The notes under the pieces are model-generated. The model worked only from the letters and a program-made list of their open reading frames with translations. It had not been told where the DNA came from and searched no databases. Source: Darksidea phi (lineage: Eukaryota; Ascomycota; Dothideomycetes; Pleosporales; Lentitheciaceae). Taken from it: a stretch of 64,000 nt of DNA. Positions 12,294-23,779 of the stretch are shown here, piece after piece. The DNA lies in the NCBI GenBank assembly GCA_030770425.1, contig JASJFT010000066.1, positions 124,001-188,000 on the forward strand, given 5' to 3'. Each line of letters starts with the position of its first letter. Position 1 is the first letter of the stretch. A program made the position numbers and the translations under genes.

Positions 12294-13932
12294 CTACGCA
12301 GAGCTCGGTTGGTGACGACCTGTATTGGTCCGGTGAGAGGGTTTCTCCTGCAGCTCCCCCCTGCCGCAAACAGTCGCCAAGCCACACGCGCACAAGCCAC
12401 AGCTCGGCTAGCACCGAGAGCAAAAACCTCGCTGACGCCGTGACACCTTCAACACCGCAAGGAGTCCTCCCAGCCCTCTACTCTCTCTCCGCAGAGGCGC
12501 TGGCTGTTCTGGCGATGCTTCGCTGGACCTTGCCAGACCAATTGCATGCGTTTGAGCCTTCCACGATTACCGCATGGGGTGGAAAGGTATAGGATATTGC
12601 GACATTCACCGTCCCCTGAGGCTCCTCCTTACTCTTCTATACCGAAGCGCGACCACTATCTCGCCCCACAGGTTAGATATCCTGGAAGTAACACCCTTGT
12701 CCGACGGGTGTGATGGAAGGTTGGAGCTAAAGCACATCGACCATATTTCACGGTTGTACAAGAACCAAGACACTCCATTTCATCCCAAGCATGTTCGCAA
12801 CGAAGTGGACCTCAAGGCTTCCATCTTAACGGGCAGTTGGACTCGGCAAATCTCCTGAGGACCCTTTATCGCCGAAGGTACACCATGAACATATGGTCTT
12901 GCTATCTGCAGGGTGTTGCACCACATACAACACATCTAAGCACAGATATTGTACAACTCAAGATGAGAGCTGAACCCTGCCTCGACTGCACTTCGCTTAG
13001 GTCTTTCGGGCTGCATCTTTGTACTACATACATCTCCCAATGCGGCCACGCCAAGTACATCTTCTTGCATCGACGAACCATTTCCAATATCTTGTTCAGG
13101 GATTCGAAGATATATATCCGCAGCTATCTGATATAGGAAGCACGACGTCGGAAGACTCTTCGAGGTCACATTCATTCCATGTGTACTGCGGCAAGGGCGG
13201 GGAGCGCGGAAATGGTTATTGGTGAATTGGTCGCCGGTTGCCGGCTTCGACCATCTGAGCGGGCTGATAGTTTTCTCTCACGCGCATCTCGAATCGTCAG
13301 CACAGTCGACCTTTGATCCGAACTACTCCGCTCGCCGTGAGAGTGGGCAGACATCGAATCATCATATGCCGTATGTCGCATGTCGTTCCGGCATATGCTT
13401 CCTTTTACGCACACTAATTTCTTCACGGCATGCTGAGTTCAGCTGGGAGTTGCATTCGCTGTTGACGAATGCCCAAGATGTGCTCAGCAATATGTTAGTC
13501 GTGCATGGCAGCGTTTTGAAAGGCTTCAGCTGCAGGCATCTTTAGAAACCAAGACCGCTGCTCTTTCTCTACCTGACGATGTCCTTCATAGCATGAATTG
13601 AATCGAGTAACTATTATAACTAGCTCCAGTTGTAGGTCCTAATTAGTTGTGCATTTCTTGCACATCTACGTACTACCTTTGACATTGAACTACCGCTAAG
13701 GTGCAATGGAATGCGACTGATGAGCTTGAATGGCATAATCTGGTATGTCTTGCGATACGTATCTCCCTCGAGCATAGAATATCGTCTTTCCCTCGAGTCA
13801 ACTGGTCGGTGCTCGTGACACCGCGACGTGATTGGCTATCGTCCTGCGCGTTAGCCCAGCCTTATAGCATAACTGTCCTCAACTTCGGTGAGCCGTTGTT
13901 GCCTTCACACCTCAACCCCACAATTACCTATC
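12294..13932. other. Long divergent intergenic region (aminopeptidase / STE24)
   Basis: About 1.6 kb separating two divergently transcribed genes, so it carries both promoters. Short reading frames on both strands overlap each other, lack splice-supported continuation and have no recognisable domain. I see no RNA gene. Confidence 0.55.
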
Positions 13933-15468
13933 ATGATTCAGGCCTTCCTCCAGGTTAGTTGCTCCAGCTGCACCCTTTTGTGAGTACCTCCTAATAGTAC
14001 CCAGCGCCTGGCTCGCTGGCTCGACCGGCCTCTCTTCCCCTGGAAGAAGCTCGTCTTCGGCTTCTCGCTCGCTGAATTTGCGCTCGAGAACTGGCTCCTA
14101 TTCCGCCAATACAAAGTGCTTCAGAAGAAGACGGTTCCCAGGGCGCTAGAGAAGGAGATTGACCAATCTACTTTCGATAAATCTCAAGTGGGTCGTCTTC
14201 ATGATCACTACCCCACCTCAAGCTCACACAAGCATAGGCATACGGTCGCGCAAAGGCAAAGTTCAGCTTCTTCTCGGGTCTCTTCAACCAGTTCAAATCC
14301 CTCGCAGTCCTCTACTTCGATGTCTACCCCATCGTATGGGGCGTCGCCGGCACAATCCTCGCCCGCTATGCTCCGGCTCGCTTCTCTGGTGAAATCTCGC
14401 AGTCGCTGCTCTTCGTATACCTCTTCGGCTTGATCGATCTAGTCGCCGGTATGCCGTTCGCATACTACCACAGCTTCGTCTTGGAGGAGAAGTTCGGCTT
14501 CAACAAGATGACCGTCAAGCTCTGGCTTACGGACATGGTCAAGAGCCAGGCCCTCGCCATCGCGTTTGGTCTCCCAATTGGCAGTGCATTCCTGGCTATC
14601 ATCAAGAAGACGGGACAGAGCTTCTTCTACTACCTCTGGGTCTTCATGCTGGTTGTCCAAATCTCGGCAATGACCCTCTACCCGATCCTCATCGTCCCGA
14701 TGTTCAACAAGCTCGAACCACTCAAGCCTGGGAAACTCAAGGAGTCTGTCGAGAGTCTCGCATCCAAGCTCAAGTTTCCACTCAGCGAGCTGCAGGTGAT
14801 TGACGGTAGCAAGCGAAGCGCCCACAGCAACGCCTACTTCACTGGACTTCCTTGGATCGGGAAGAAGAAGATCGTCATCTACGACACACTATTGGAGAAG
14901 AGCACGGACAAGGAGGTCGAAGCCGTCCTGGCGCACGAGCTTGGACACTGGAAGATGAACCACACATCGAGGCTTCTATTCATCAGTCAGGCGCATATAT
15001 TCTACATCTTCGCTCTATTCTCCGTCTTCATTCAAAATCGCTCTCTCTATGCCGACTTTGGTTTCCGCAAAGAGAGACCAGTCATGATCGGGTTCCTCCT
15101 GTTCAACGAAATCCTGTCACCTACCGATGCGATCGTGAAGCTGTTGCTGAACATCTGGACGCGAGCTATGGAGTATGAAGCAGGTAAGTAATCCTCAATT
15201 TAAGATACTGAATATGTGCTAACTGACTGAAGATGCCTTTGCTGTGAAGCTAGGCTATGCAGGGGAGCTTGGCGCCTCGTTGATCAAGCTGCAGATCCAG
15301 AATCTCTCGAGCATGGACGCAGATTGGTTCTATTCTAGCTTCCACCATTCGCACCCGATTCTGACGGAGCGTCTAAAGGCCATGGGCTGGAAGGGCGATA
15401 AGAAGGTCACAGCAGACAAGTCCGTAGACGAGGAGAAGCCAGTGAAGGCTGCGGACAGGGAGCTTTGA
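13933..15468 (+). CDS. STE24: CAAX prenyl protease 1 (M48 zinc metalloprotease)
   Basis: join(13933..13953, 14005..14187, 14238..15183, 15233..15468), 461 residues, close to yeast Ste24 (453). Exon 1 is only seven codons; all phases close (0, 0, 1). The sequence has the family's DRPLFPWKKLVFGFSLAEF start, several membrane spans, the zinc motif HELGHWKMNH at about residues 301-310, and the third-ligand region YEADAFAVKLGY created across the last intron. C-terminal SFHHSHPILTERLKAM is also diagnostic. Ste24 sits in ER and inner nuclear membranes. It cleaves the C-terminal -aaX tripeptide from prenylated proteins, cuts the a-factor precursor N-terminally, and clears clogged translocons. The extreme C-terminus is a lysine/glutamate-rich tail. 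Confidence 0.95.
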
Positions 15469-15880
15469 GTGTGAACGCGTGCAGCAAGTGTATATTAGAG
15501 ACTTTAGGCCACGAAGCGTCGACAGATCATGGCTTGGAGGCATATATCAGACATGTATAGAAAAGCGACGTAAAAAGCTGCCTGTCAAGTTCAACACCAC
15601 AAATGGCGGACTATCTCAGTCAACCTATGTATTTCTAACACCCAAAGCACGAAGAAGCCCACCCCGCCCATCCCAAAGTCTATCGCACATCACGTAGCTG
15701 GAGGTAGCATCATGGACCAATCAGAAAGAAGGTAATCAGTTACTAAGCGAGGGCTAGCGCGTTCGAAGAACTTGCGAGGGAGCCTCTTGCCCGATGACCT
15801 CCCGCACCACCATCACTCCCTCGGACACCCCAATTAACCCTCTCCTCTCTCCGTAGCTCGCGAGCCAGCTACAGGTCACC

Positions 15881-17206
15881 ATGTTGGCTCGATCGGTACT
15901 CAGCTCGGCGCGCTCGGCCGGCGCTGCAGCCCGCAATGCTGCCAGCAAAACAGCTTCGGTACGACACCCGGTCATCCCATCGCAGCCCATAGCTACCGCG
16001 AGCTCCCCCGGATCCATCTCCGACCCTTCCTATCGCAGCAAGGCTCGTGGGTTTCAATTGGCATGGATGCTAACGCATTGGGTGATATAGCGCTCGTCGT
16101 CGACGTCCAGCTCAACAGCCGAGGGAGCTGCTTCGTCCTGGAAGATGAACGCCCTCCCGGCCGGCGCCACCGCTTTCGCCGTCGGAACCATCGCATGGTA
16201 CTACCATCTCTACGGCCGCAATGTCGATGCAATGACGCCCGCAGAAGAAGGGTGAGTGATGCCCGGGTTCGACCCTTTTGAGAGATATTTTGGGAGAAGG
16301 CATTGGCGGCGATGAAGCTGACGGATCGAATCACAGTCTCCACCCGACTCAGTACCCATGGCAGCACGAAAAATGGTCCAAGACCTTCGATCACCAAGCG
16401 TGAGTGCCCCTCTACATGGATAGCTCGGCAACAGCTCTAATTTAAACATTCCAGTCTCCGCCGTGGTTTCCAGGTCTACCGCGAAGTCTGCGCTTCCTGC
16501 CACTCCCTCGCCCGTATTCCTTATCGCTCCCTCGTCGGTACCATCCTGACTGTCGATGAAGCCAAGGCGCTCGCTGAAGAGAACGAATACGATACCGAGC
16601 CTAACGATGAGGGCGAGATCGAGAAGCGCCCTGGAAAGCTCTCCGACTACCTTCCATCGCCGTACAAGAATGACGAGGCTGCCCGTGCCGCGAACAACGG
16701 CGCCCTGCCCCCAGATCTATCACTCATGGTCAAGGCCCGTCACGGCGGCTGCAACTATATCTTCAGCTTGTTGACCGGTTACCCTGAAGAGCCGCCAGCG
16801 GGTAGCGTTGTGCCGGAGGGTCTGAACTTCAACCCCTACTTCCCTGGTACCGGCATTGCTATGGCGCGCGTGCTCTACGACGATTTGGTCGAGTACGAGG
16901 ATGGGACTCCGGCTTCGACTTCTCAGATGGCGAAGGATGTGACAGAGTTCTTGAACTGGGCTGCTGAACCGGAGATGGACGAGCGGAAGAAGATGGGCTG
17001 GAAGGTGCTGACCGTCACCAGCATATTGTTTGCGCTCAGCATATGGGTCAAGAGGTGAGCACTGGAATCCGTGCGATTCGACTGAAGCCGTGCTAACAAC
17101 CCGTAGGTACAAGTGGGCCCCACTCAAAACAAGGAAGCTTGTCTACAGCCCGCCAATCAAGAGCCCTATACTCAGTAAGCTTCCCAAGCCGGATAAGAAG
17201 TCATAA
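15881..17206 (+). CDS. CYT1: Cytochrome c1, haem protein of the bc1 complex
   Basis: join(15881..15958, 16091..16251, 16337..16399, 16455..17054, 17107..17206), 333 residues. Phases close at every junction (0, 2, 2, 2). The first intron uses GTACGA and has a perfect GCTAAC branch point. Residues 1-60 are a bipartite mitochondrial presequence: Arg/Ser/Ala-rich, then a hydrophobic sorting segment [19 protein letters not shown]. The mature protein has the haem-binding [11 protein letters not shown] (CxxCH) and the axial-methionine region [17 protein letters not shown]-terminal membrane anchor [20 protein letters not shown] holds it in the inner membrane. It passes electrons from the Rieske protein to cytochrome c. 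The last intron separates the anchor from the matrix tail. Confidence 0.96.
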
Positions 17207-18177
17207 AGGTAGATGGTTTCGGTGTAGGTTCAGGAGGTTGGTGGAAGGTCGCGGATCGTGTGTGTTATACTTGTACAGTGACAATCTTGCTCAAAAGAAA
17301 GAGAGACTTGAAGATTTCCTTGTATCGTGTGAGGCTGGTATAGATGTCTTTTTTCCCCACTTGAGTTCTTTCCTGCTGATGTAGTTGTACCATCGATGCA
17401 GATTGTTGAACTTTCGAGCTGGTTGTGCTTGGTGATATCGCTCCACCTTCCCCCTTCTATCTCGTTCCCTTTTCGCTTATCGCTAATAAGAGCGCGGTTA
17501 GGCTTGGATTGCGCTTCTGGGCTTCAATGTATGCATGCATGTATGTATGTTGGTACATTGCTTAACCTACGCTTTTTGAAGTATCTTATAGCGCATTTTA
17601 CTAATGCACCTGGTGATTGCTGGAAGAGCGCAGGCTAGCTTGGATGCAACTAAAGATGGAGAGGGAAGGGAGAAGAGGGAGCCGAGAAGGGGAGATGGGG
17701 AACGGGATGGAAGTATACTGGTTACTGTATTTGTGCGTTTGAATTTATTTGGATTTATGATGTAGGAGTGTCTTTTGCAAGGTCTAATGGATCTGTAGGA
17801 ACTGTACGCAGTACCGTCAGTACTGTTGGGCGAGTGCATTTCATGAATCCGCAGGGTCAGCGATACGATCATGAACAATGCAATGTCACGCTAGATAGTG
17901 ACTGGGTCTAAACTTTGGGAAGGTGGCTCATCGCATATATGTTTCAGTGCTTGACCCATGCTCATGGTGTTCGCATCAACTGCTGTCGCTGTTTGAGGAT
18001 GGGTTTCAGTTCAGTGTTGAAGCCTAAGATTTTTGTGGTTCTGGATAGCTCAACTATAGTTAACGACGATTTTCAAGACGAAGAATGTTCTCTGACCTAT
18101 GCTCGGAGCGATTAGTTACGCCTAATCCAGCATTAAAAGCGCCTCTCCCACGTCCAGAAAGAGTGGGCCAGTGACTA
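17207..18177. other. Intergenic region with a small ATGT/ATGC microsatellite
   Basis: About 970 bases downstream of CYT1, marking the border between conserved genes and the accessory island. A short ATGC/ATGT repeat lies near 17527-17550. No gene is recognisable. Confidence 0.55.
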
Positions 18178-19524
18178 TTATTTGCGACGGACCCATGCAT
18201 TGCTCCTCCTTGATTCTGATTTTAAACTTCTATTATCGCTTGCAAGTTCGCCTGGACGTTGTGTAAAACCTCGGTGCTTATCCTCGTTCACGGAGTGGCT
18301 GGACGCGGATGTAAAAATCGGAGATATGATCTTTTGGACACTATTCCGCTCCGGTCTCTCTAAAACACCAGTGCAGACTTGAGCCTTTTGTATTAGTACA
18401 CTCTTTGCGCCAGCGTCGTGGTCTATCATTTTAATGAAAGGTGGTGAGACAATAAGCCATATGTGCCCTTTCCCAGTTCTGTCAATCATCTCGTCCATGT
18501 GTGATCGATTGAAGCTCTTCCCAATGCAGCATGAGGCAGAAATAAAGGACGTTTCGGCGGTATGCTTCTTCATGTCGAGGCTAAAGCAGATGGCGGCTTC
18601 CACGATGTCTTTCAACACGTTTCTCGCCTCGGTCTTCGCCTGCACGGATATACCGTGCACGGCGTACGTCCTGAGGGAGCGCTAGATCTTGTGCTTGATC
18701 TCTTTGACTCGGTCGTCGAAGACTTCTTTCATATATAGAGCTAGATCAATGTCGAGGCCTTTGCCCGGGAACAGCAATGCAAACGTGGAGGCTCTCCACT
18801 TGCGATATGCCACGCGGTTGGCATGATTGCTTCCTTGCGAGGCTGAAACCGTTAGTCTTCTTTGACTCGGAAGGCATAGAGTGACGCAGACCTACAAGCC
18901 TATTATCGATGGGCCAATTCTTGTTGCGCCCAGCGAACAGGTAAGAGGATTGATTCTTCCAGTTTGGATTAAACAGACGCTCCTGCAGGATGCACCAAAT
19001 ATGTGCTTGTATCAACCATGGACGGCGGTCTTCGAATTCCAAGTACGCTGCCCAGTCATCGCTGAGGTTTTTGAACCTCCTCTCAGCGTATTTGGTCCAG
19101 TGGCTGCCCGCATGCGAGAAATAGGCGACGGTCCAGCCCCGAATCTGACTTCGCAGGCTACCTAGCTGTTCTTTGAAATAGTAATCATCATACGAGGTAG
19201 GACGCCTGGACTGTTCCAGGGTTAGTTCTGTCTTGGCTTGGTTGAGCCGCTCTCTCACGTCAGTCAGCTGCCGTTCAAGTCGCGCGACTTGATCCTGAAG
19301 CTCTTCGATAGCCTGATCAGAGCAAGCTTCATTAGATTCAGGGTCTTCTCCATCACTGCTGTCGCTATCTGTATCGTCGCGGGGGGGGACTGCGCAGCCA
19401 GAAGGTGATCATGGGAATCGTAACTTCTTCGGAGAGTGCTGCTATCTGGTGTGGGAATGGAAGGCGCTTGACTCTCCAGGCTATCGCGTGTCAGCCGCCG
19501 CACACGTGTTTGCGCATCATACAT
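18178..19524 (-). pseudogene. Decayed member of an uncharacterised fungal coiled-coil protein family
   Basis: Three reading-frame blocks on the minus strand line up as one protein. Residues from 19524 are a Ser/Pro-rich start. Then an acidic and coiled-coil part (DTDSDSSDGEDPESN, then IEELQDQVARLERQL) leads into a conserved core with DDYYFKEQLGSLRSQIRGW and RPWLIQAHIWCILQERLF. After an intron near 18840-18893 the C-terminal part contains WRASTFALLFPG and VEAAICFSLDMKK. The order matches a common but functionally unknown Pezizomycotina family. Two lesions are visible. A run of 8 G at 19381-19388 is one base short of keeping the frame between the first two blocks. An in-frame TAG at 18682-18684 interrupts the C-terminal domain, although family-like sequence continues in the same frame beyond it. 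The splice phase at the intron near 18890 is also awkward. I read it as a pseudogene. Confidence 0.65.
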
Positions 19525-19764
19525 TCCAGATGTCGTCCAGTGTGTGGTCTTCTGGACCCGTCCTTAAATATATACAGATGCTTGTGTGCGTAGATAATAT
19601 CTCCTAATCTAACTAATACATCTGAACATCGATTCTGATCCATTTCAGGTGCGTCGTTTGGAGCAATCACATATCAAGACTCTCCTCTATTGCGAAATTT
19701 CTGCTGTTATGCTCCTGACCTGGCCACTTGATCTCCTACACCACAAACCTTATCATCAGCCAGA

Positions 19765-21954
19765 TTCTCATAATGGTTTCGGTATTCTTACCATCTCAAG
19801 TCGTCTGTTCTGAAAGTAGACATCGAAATCGAGTGTATTACCGTTCGGAGACATGATTATCTCAATCTCAACGACTCGGTATGGCTGTGTTGGACTGATG
19901 TATTTAGGAAGCTCAGCGTGTTTTGTATCCTGGGTGGAAACTATCGTACAGAGCTTTTGGACGTCTAACACTTGTGCGTCAGTGGTTTCTCATGTACTTG
20001 CTGCTACAATAGACAGTTCGTTACTAACCTGCACTCTGCCACTTGGGCGCTTCTGTACTATCGCATACCCATAAAACCCTTTGAATCTGTACCTTCCGTT
20101 CGTCTGCGTTTTTGATTTAAATCTTGGTGGGAAGGCGAGGTGATGGACAGATATGCGATATTCTCACACCCTGATGAAATATCTCAGCAGTGGCAACGAT
20201 TTACTCAAACCGGCAAATTACCCTTCTAATAATCCATTCCATCTTTCCAATAACCCTCTTTCATTGTTCGGGTTCGTCCCATACCACCCGGTCGATGCCG
20301 AAGGACTGGCGTTCTTCGTTTGCGGGCTCGTACGGCACGTCGAACGAAAAGCCATAACGTAATCTTGAAATACGGGACACGACGACTTCCTCCGTAGCCG
20401 CTATTACGGCTCCACGACAGACAGCGGCCCATCTGAGAAACAAACCGGTTTGAGCATTTTGGAATCGTCCAGGACAATGCTTACGTCTCGTTCCTAGCCG
20501 AATGCCGAATTTCAATCTGGTTATGATATTCCGTTTTCAAAAGGTAGCAAAGACATCGAGACGAGCCCAATCCACCAACAAGAATAATAGCCTGGGTATG
20601 TCAAATTTGGGACGATTTTATCATGGCTTCAATGAGTATACCTTGGGCTTTGCATTGTGTATCAGCCTTACTTGGTCGACTTGTTTGCGAATTAGCGTTC
20701 GGGCTTTGGAACACGTTGGCTGAAATAAGGTTTCAATACGGTCACTACATCTTAGTGAGTTTTCGCAACATAGCATGACTCCAACATACCGGCTGAAAAC
20801 AAGACTCTTGAAACCTAGAATATCAACAGTCCATTTTGCGGATACCTTCGTGGAGTCAAATCGACGTTTGATACCGTGTTCCCACTGGGCTTCCATAACC
20901 TGAATGTACTCATCTGAGGACAAGGTAGCCCAGTTTCTTGGTCCAACGTGTAGCCGAAGGAAGCGTTCAAATTCATCGTCTATAAAGATGGCACCGCACA
21001 GTTCGCCTATCTTGTGGTCAATATGGACAGCCAAGTGATTTGATATCACTTACCCCGCCCTTCCACACATTCCATCAGTCTCATTGGTTTTAGACTTTGG
21101 ACCTCATAACTTATAACGTCCTGTATTGTCAGCATCTTTATGGTCTCTGGACCATGTTGGACCTACTACTGTTCCCCCGCCTGCGTCACAGATGATGAAT
21201 ATATCACTTTCCTAATGCTCCCTTGTCAGGAAATTACCCGCGTTTTCTATTCTAGAATGACTTACACGCGTTAAATCTAGGCGCTTTGCTACCGTAGGTG
21301 CTTGGAGAACAGCGTGAGCTGCGGCTTCCGGTTCAGATACCATTGAAATACTGATTGATTCGAATGGAAGACAATTTGGAAGTATGGCCTTCTCGGCAGC
21401 TTTTCGAGTGCGGGAGGAGGCTTTCTGACTCCATATCGCAGGTCTTGTGATAATCATCTTGTGATAATCACCTTGCATGGCAACCCACGGGCCCAGCTTT
21501 GACCTTCTTGGTCGAGTATCTTCTGAACCGCATGACACCATAGTTGTTCTAGATAGTCCTGCGTGACCTTCATGGCTGCCTTGATAGGATTGCCGCCATA
21601 CTCTCGCCAATTTTTCAGCTTATCGTGAGTTTGCTGCACACGCTGAGCCGTCTTTATTCCAAATGGTAGATTCTCGTAGTCCAGCATTAACTTAAACCAG
21701 CCGAAGGTGGTTGCTGTGTCCTCAGTTTCAAAGCCCCAGGCGCAGGGCTCTTTACCTTGGTACTGAATCCGTGCTAGAACTTTCGCGGAGCCGATGTCGT
21801 CCCATGACTGGATTGTGTGAACTCGCTCTAAGTCCCCAGACCAGGCCCAGCATACCCCAGAAAACCTGGCTCGAGTTAGCATATGCAGTGGCCAGTTGTG
21901 TGCCCATTACGTGGTTCCGAAGTCGACCGAGATGATCATGTAAGGCTTCCGCAT
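19765..21954 (-). pseudogene. Decayed Hsp70-like ATPase gene
   Basis: Starting at ATG 21954, spliced exons give MIISVDFGTTFSGVCWAWSG (phosphate-1 loop of the actin/Hsp70 fold; intron 21866-21910 with GCTAAC branch). They continue with VHTIQSWDDIG, FGWFKLMLD, a VIITRPAIW segment, SEPEAAAHAVL, FIICDAGGGTV (phosphate-2), DVISYEVQSLKPMRLMECVEG, LCGAIFIDDEFERFL, AIILVGGLGSSRCL (adenosine motif) and AAVCRGAVIAA. The C-terminal beta domain ends near 19768. This is the fungal-specific Hsp70-like family often found near NLR and HET genes, not a true SSA chaperone. A 14-bp tandem duplication at 21443-21470 shifts the frame. In-frame stops sit at 20261-20263 (TGA) and 20201-20203 (TAA). At least seven introns are still recognisable, so decay is recent. 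Confidence 0.8.
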
Positions 21955-22377
21955 CCAGCCAGCAGAATCACTGCCTTGGCCCGTCATCGCCCCACTAGGC
22001 GTCACTGGTTGTTGTCTCGGTCACCCACAGTTCCCGATGCTGGAGAACGACAGCTATTCGTAAAGACAAACAGGCAAATTGAAGTATCAACGATGCGAAG
22101 GTGGGCGAGAGTGTGTAGCTGTGAAGCTGCCGTACCTGCAAGGCTCACCAATAAGAGAAGCCTTAAGCCGACCCCGCTGAGCTAAGAACGTCATATCCAC
22201 TAATACCTCGCATCTTCCGCGAACATACAACAACACACATGAATTCAGTCTACGATCAGTCTTTCAAGAACGTCTCGCAATCTGTTGCTATCATCTGATG
22301 CGTCTTCCGACCATATTCCGAACGGGGAAGCTAGATTAGCCCGGCAAGACTGACCGTGCCTCATTAGACCAGGTTGA

Positions 22378-22695
22378 GAATGAAGACATAGATCAATGGC
22401 CTCGCTTGGAATCAGAACGCCTAATTTTGGTGATGGGCGTAACGGGTACGAGAAAGAGCTACTTCATAAACCAATTGAAACCGAACTCGGTGACGGAAGG
22501 TCATGGTCTTGGGTCTCGTAAGTAGTTGACGCCTCCCAATTAGGTATCATGAATGTATGCCTTTAGGCTGACTTTGAGTGAATAGAAACGAAGGCTTGTA
22601 AGCTTGTTCGGCTGCAGATTGGTGGCTGTACTGTAGCTGTAGTCGACAGTCCAGGCTTCGACGACGATGAAGATAGCGACGCGGTAATACTAGGT
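22378..22695 (+). pseudogene. Truncated G-domain (AIG1-like) GTPase fragment
   Basis: On the plus strand RLILVMGVTGTRKSYFIN, then VTEGHGLGS, is the P-loop region of fungal G-domain proteins. After an intron (GTAAGTAG near 22519 to AATAG near 22586) it continues as TKACKLVRLQIGGCTVAVVDSPGFDDD, the switch II DxPG region, and SDAVIL. The P-loop is damaged: the family consensus GxTG[AS]GKS reads GVTGTRKS here, with Arg replacing Gly. No continuation of the domain is found after about 22695, and the AT-rich tract begins about 150 bases later. I interpret it as a remnant. Confidence 0.6.
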
Positions 22696-22839
22696 ATTTA
22701 ACGATTCACAGATCTACTGCTTCGCTATTACAGCTATGTGTCCGCTTCAGGACGGTAAACTTGTGGGGATTGTTGGGATCGCCGTCTACGACCTCAGGCA
22801 GCTAGCACGGTTATTCACTATTTTCCCTCAAACTACTTA

Positions 22840-23330
22840 GGTAGGTCTTTGGTCGCCAGGTACCTATTTCTTTAGTAATTATATCTAGAACCTTAATATA
22901 CTTTATTCGCGCTTAGGCATATTAATATTCCGTTTGTAAAGGATAGATTTTACTTTTATCTCCTAACTCGGCTTTAAGTCTATTATATATATCGGCTACT
23001 ACGTAGAAGTTTAACTTTATATTAATATTAAGAAAGATAAAAATAGGCGAATAATTATTAGTCCTAATATACTATCGAGCCTACTACTAATCCTTCTAAT
23101 AGTCGATACGATACTCGTACTTATATTATAGAGTTTCGGTAAAAAGAACGCTCTAATTTAGTATATGTCCGCCGTATAAATTAGTCCGGTATAGATCGTA
23201 GTCTTTGTACGTTACTAGCGAAGGCTTCTCTAGGTAGTATAGGTACTTTTCGGCTTACTACGGATTATCTTCGTCGGCTATAGCGTCGTAAGGTATAGAG
23301 ATAGTCCGTAAAGAAGGCGATAGAATGGAC
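22840..23330. repeat. AT-rich tract with RIP-like base composition
   Basis: A sharply bounded stretch rich in TA, TAT and TACG/CGTA words and visibly poor in CA and TG dinucleotides, with stops in all frames. This is the footprint expected when repeat-induced point mutation turns CpA into TpA in duplicated DNA. No transposase, reverse transcriptase or terminal repeat survives that I can see, so the element that was duplicated cannot be named. Confidence 0.65.
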
Positions 23331-23779
23331 GGGATCAGCGGGGATAGAGGCGATGCGATGCGATAGGGGGCGGGGCTCTGTCGGAGGCACTCGAGCTTGT
23401 GGGTCTTTGCGACATTAAAAAGTACTCTCCAGTCTGCTTCTCTATTATAAGTTGGATAGTGGATCAAAGCCGCGACATGGCAGTGAGAGTGTGCCTATGA
23501 ACACCGCCGAGAAATCGAAAAAGTTCAAAAGTGACATATGTACAGACAGCACTAGTTCTTCCTTTTGGCTACCTTTGCCTGTCGCCCAACCGGACTAAGG
23601 GATGTTTCATCTGGAATGATGCCGGCTGAGATCCTGCGGCAGGAGCGCACGTGGAAAGTCTGAGCCCTCGTCAACCTCAAGCATCCTGAGCTCGACGGCG
23701 CCCGTTTCGAACCCGTCCTTGAGCAAGTCTGAGCCTTTATGCAATCTTGGGAAATCCAGCACATCCAATAACATGATTT

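Noticed and set aside
9718..12423. A 901-codon continuous minus-strand frame covering the aminopeptidase
   Set aside because: Its first ~215 codons lie upstream of the real exon 2 acceptor and read as nonsense. The true N-terminus comes from exon 1 in another frame, joined over the intron at 11780-11832.
12574..13545. Possible genes in the aminopeptidase/STE24 spacer
   Set aside because: Short frames on both strands overlap each other and none is extended by credible splice sites.
16255..16275. GGGTTCGACCC, resembling a tRNA B box
   Set aside because: It sits in a CYT1 intron with no A box at the right distance and no cloverleaf can be drawn.
22840..23330. AT-rich tract as a centromere or replication origin
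   Set aside because: It is only about 0.5 kb, is flanked by gene remnants and shows dinucleotide bias typical of RIP; nothing points to a centromere or origin.
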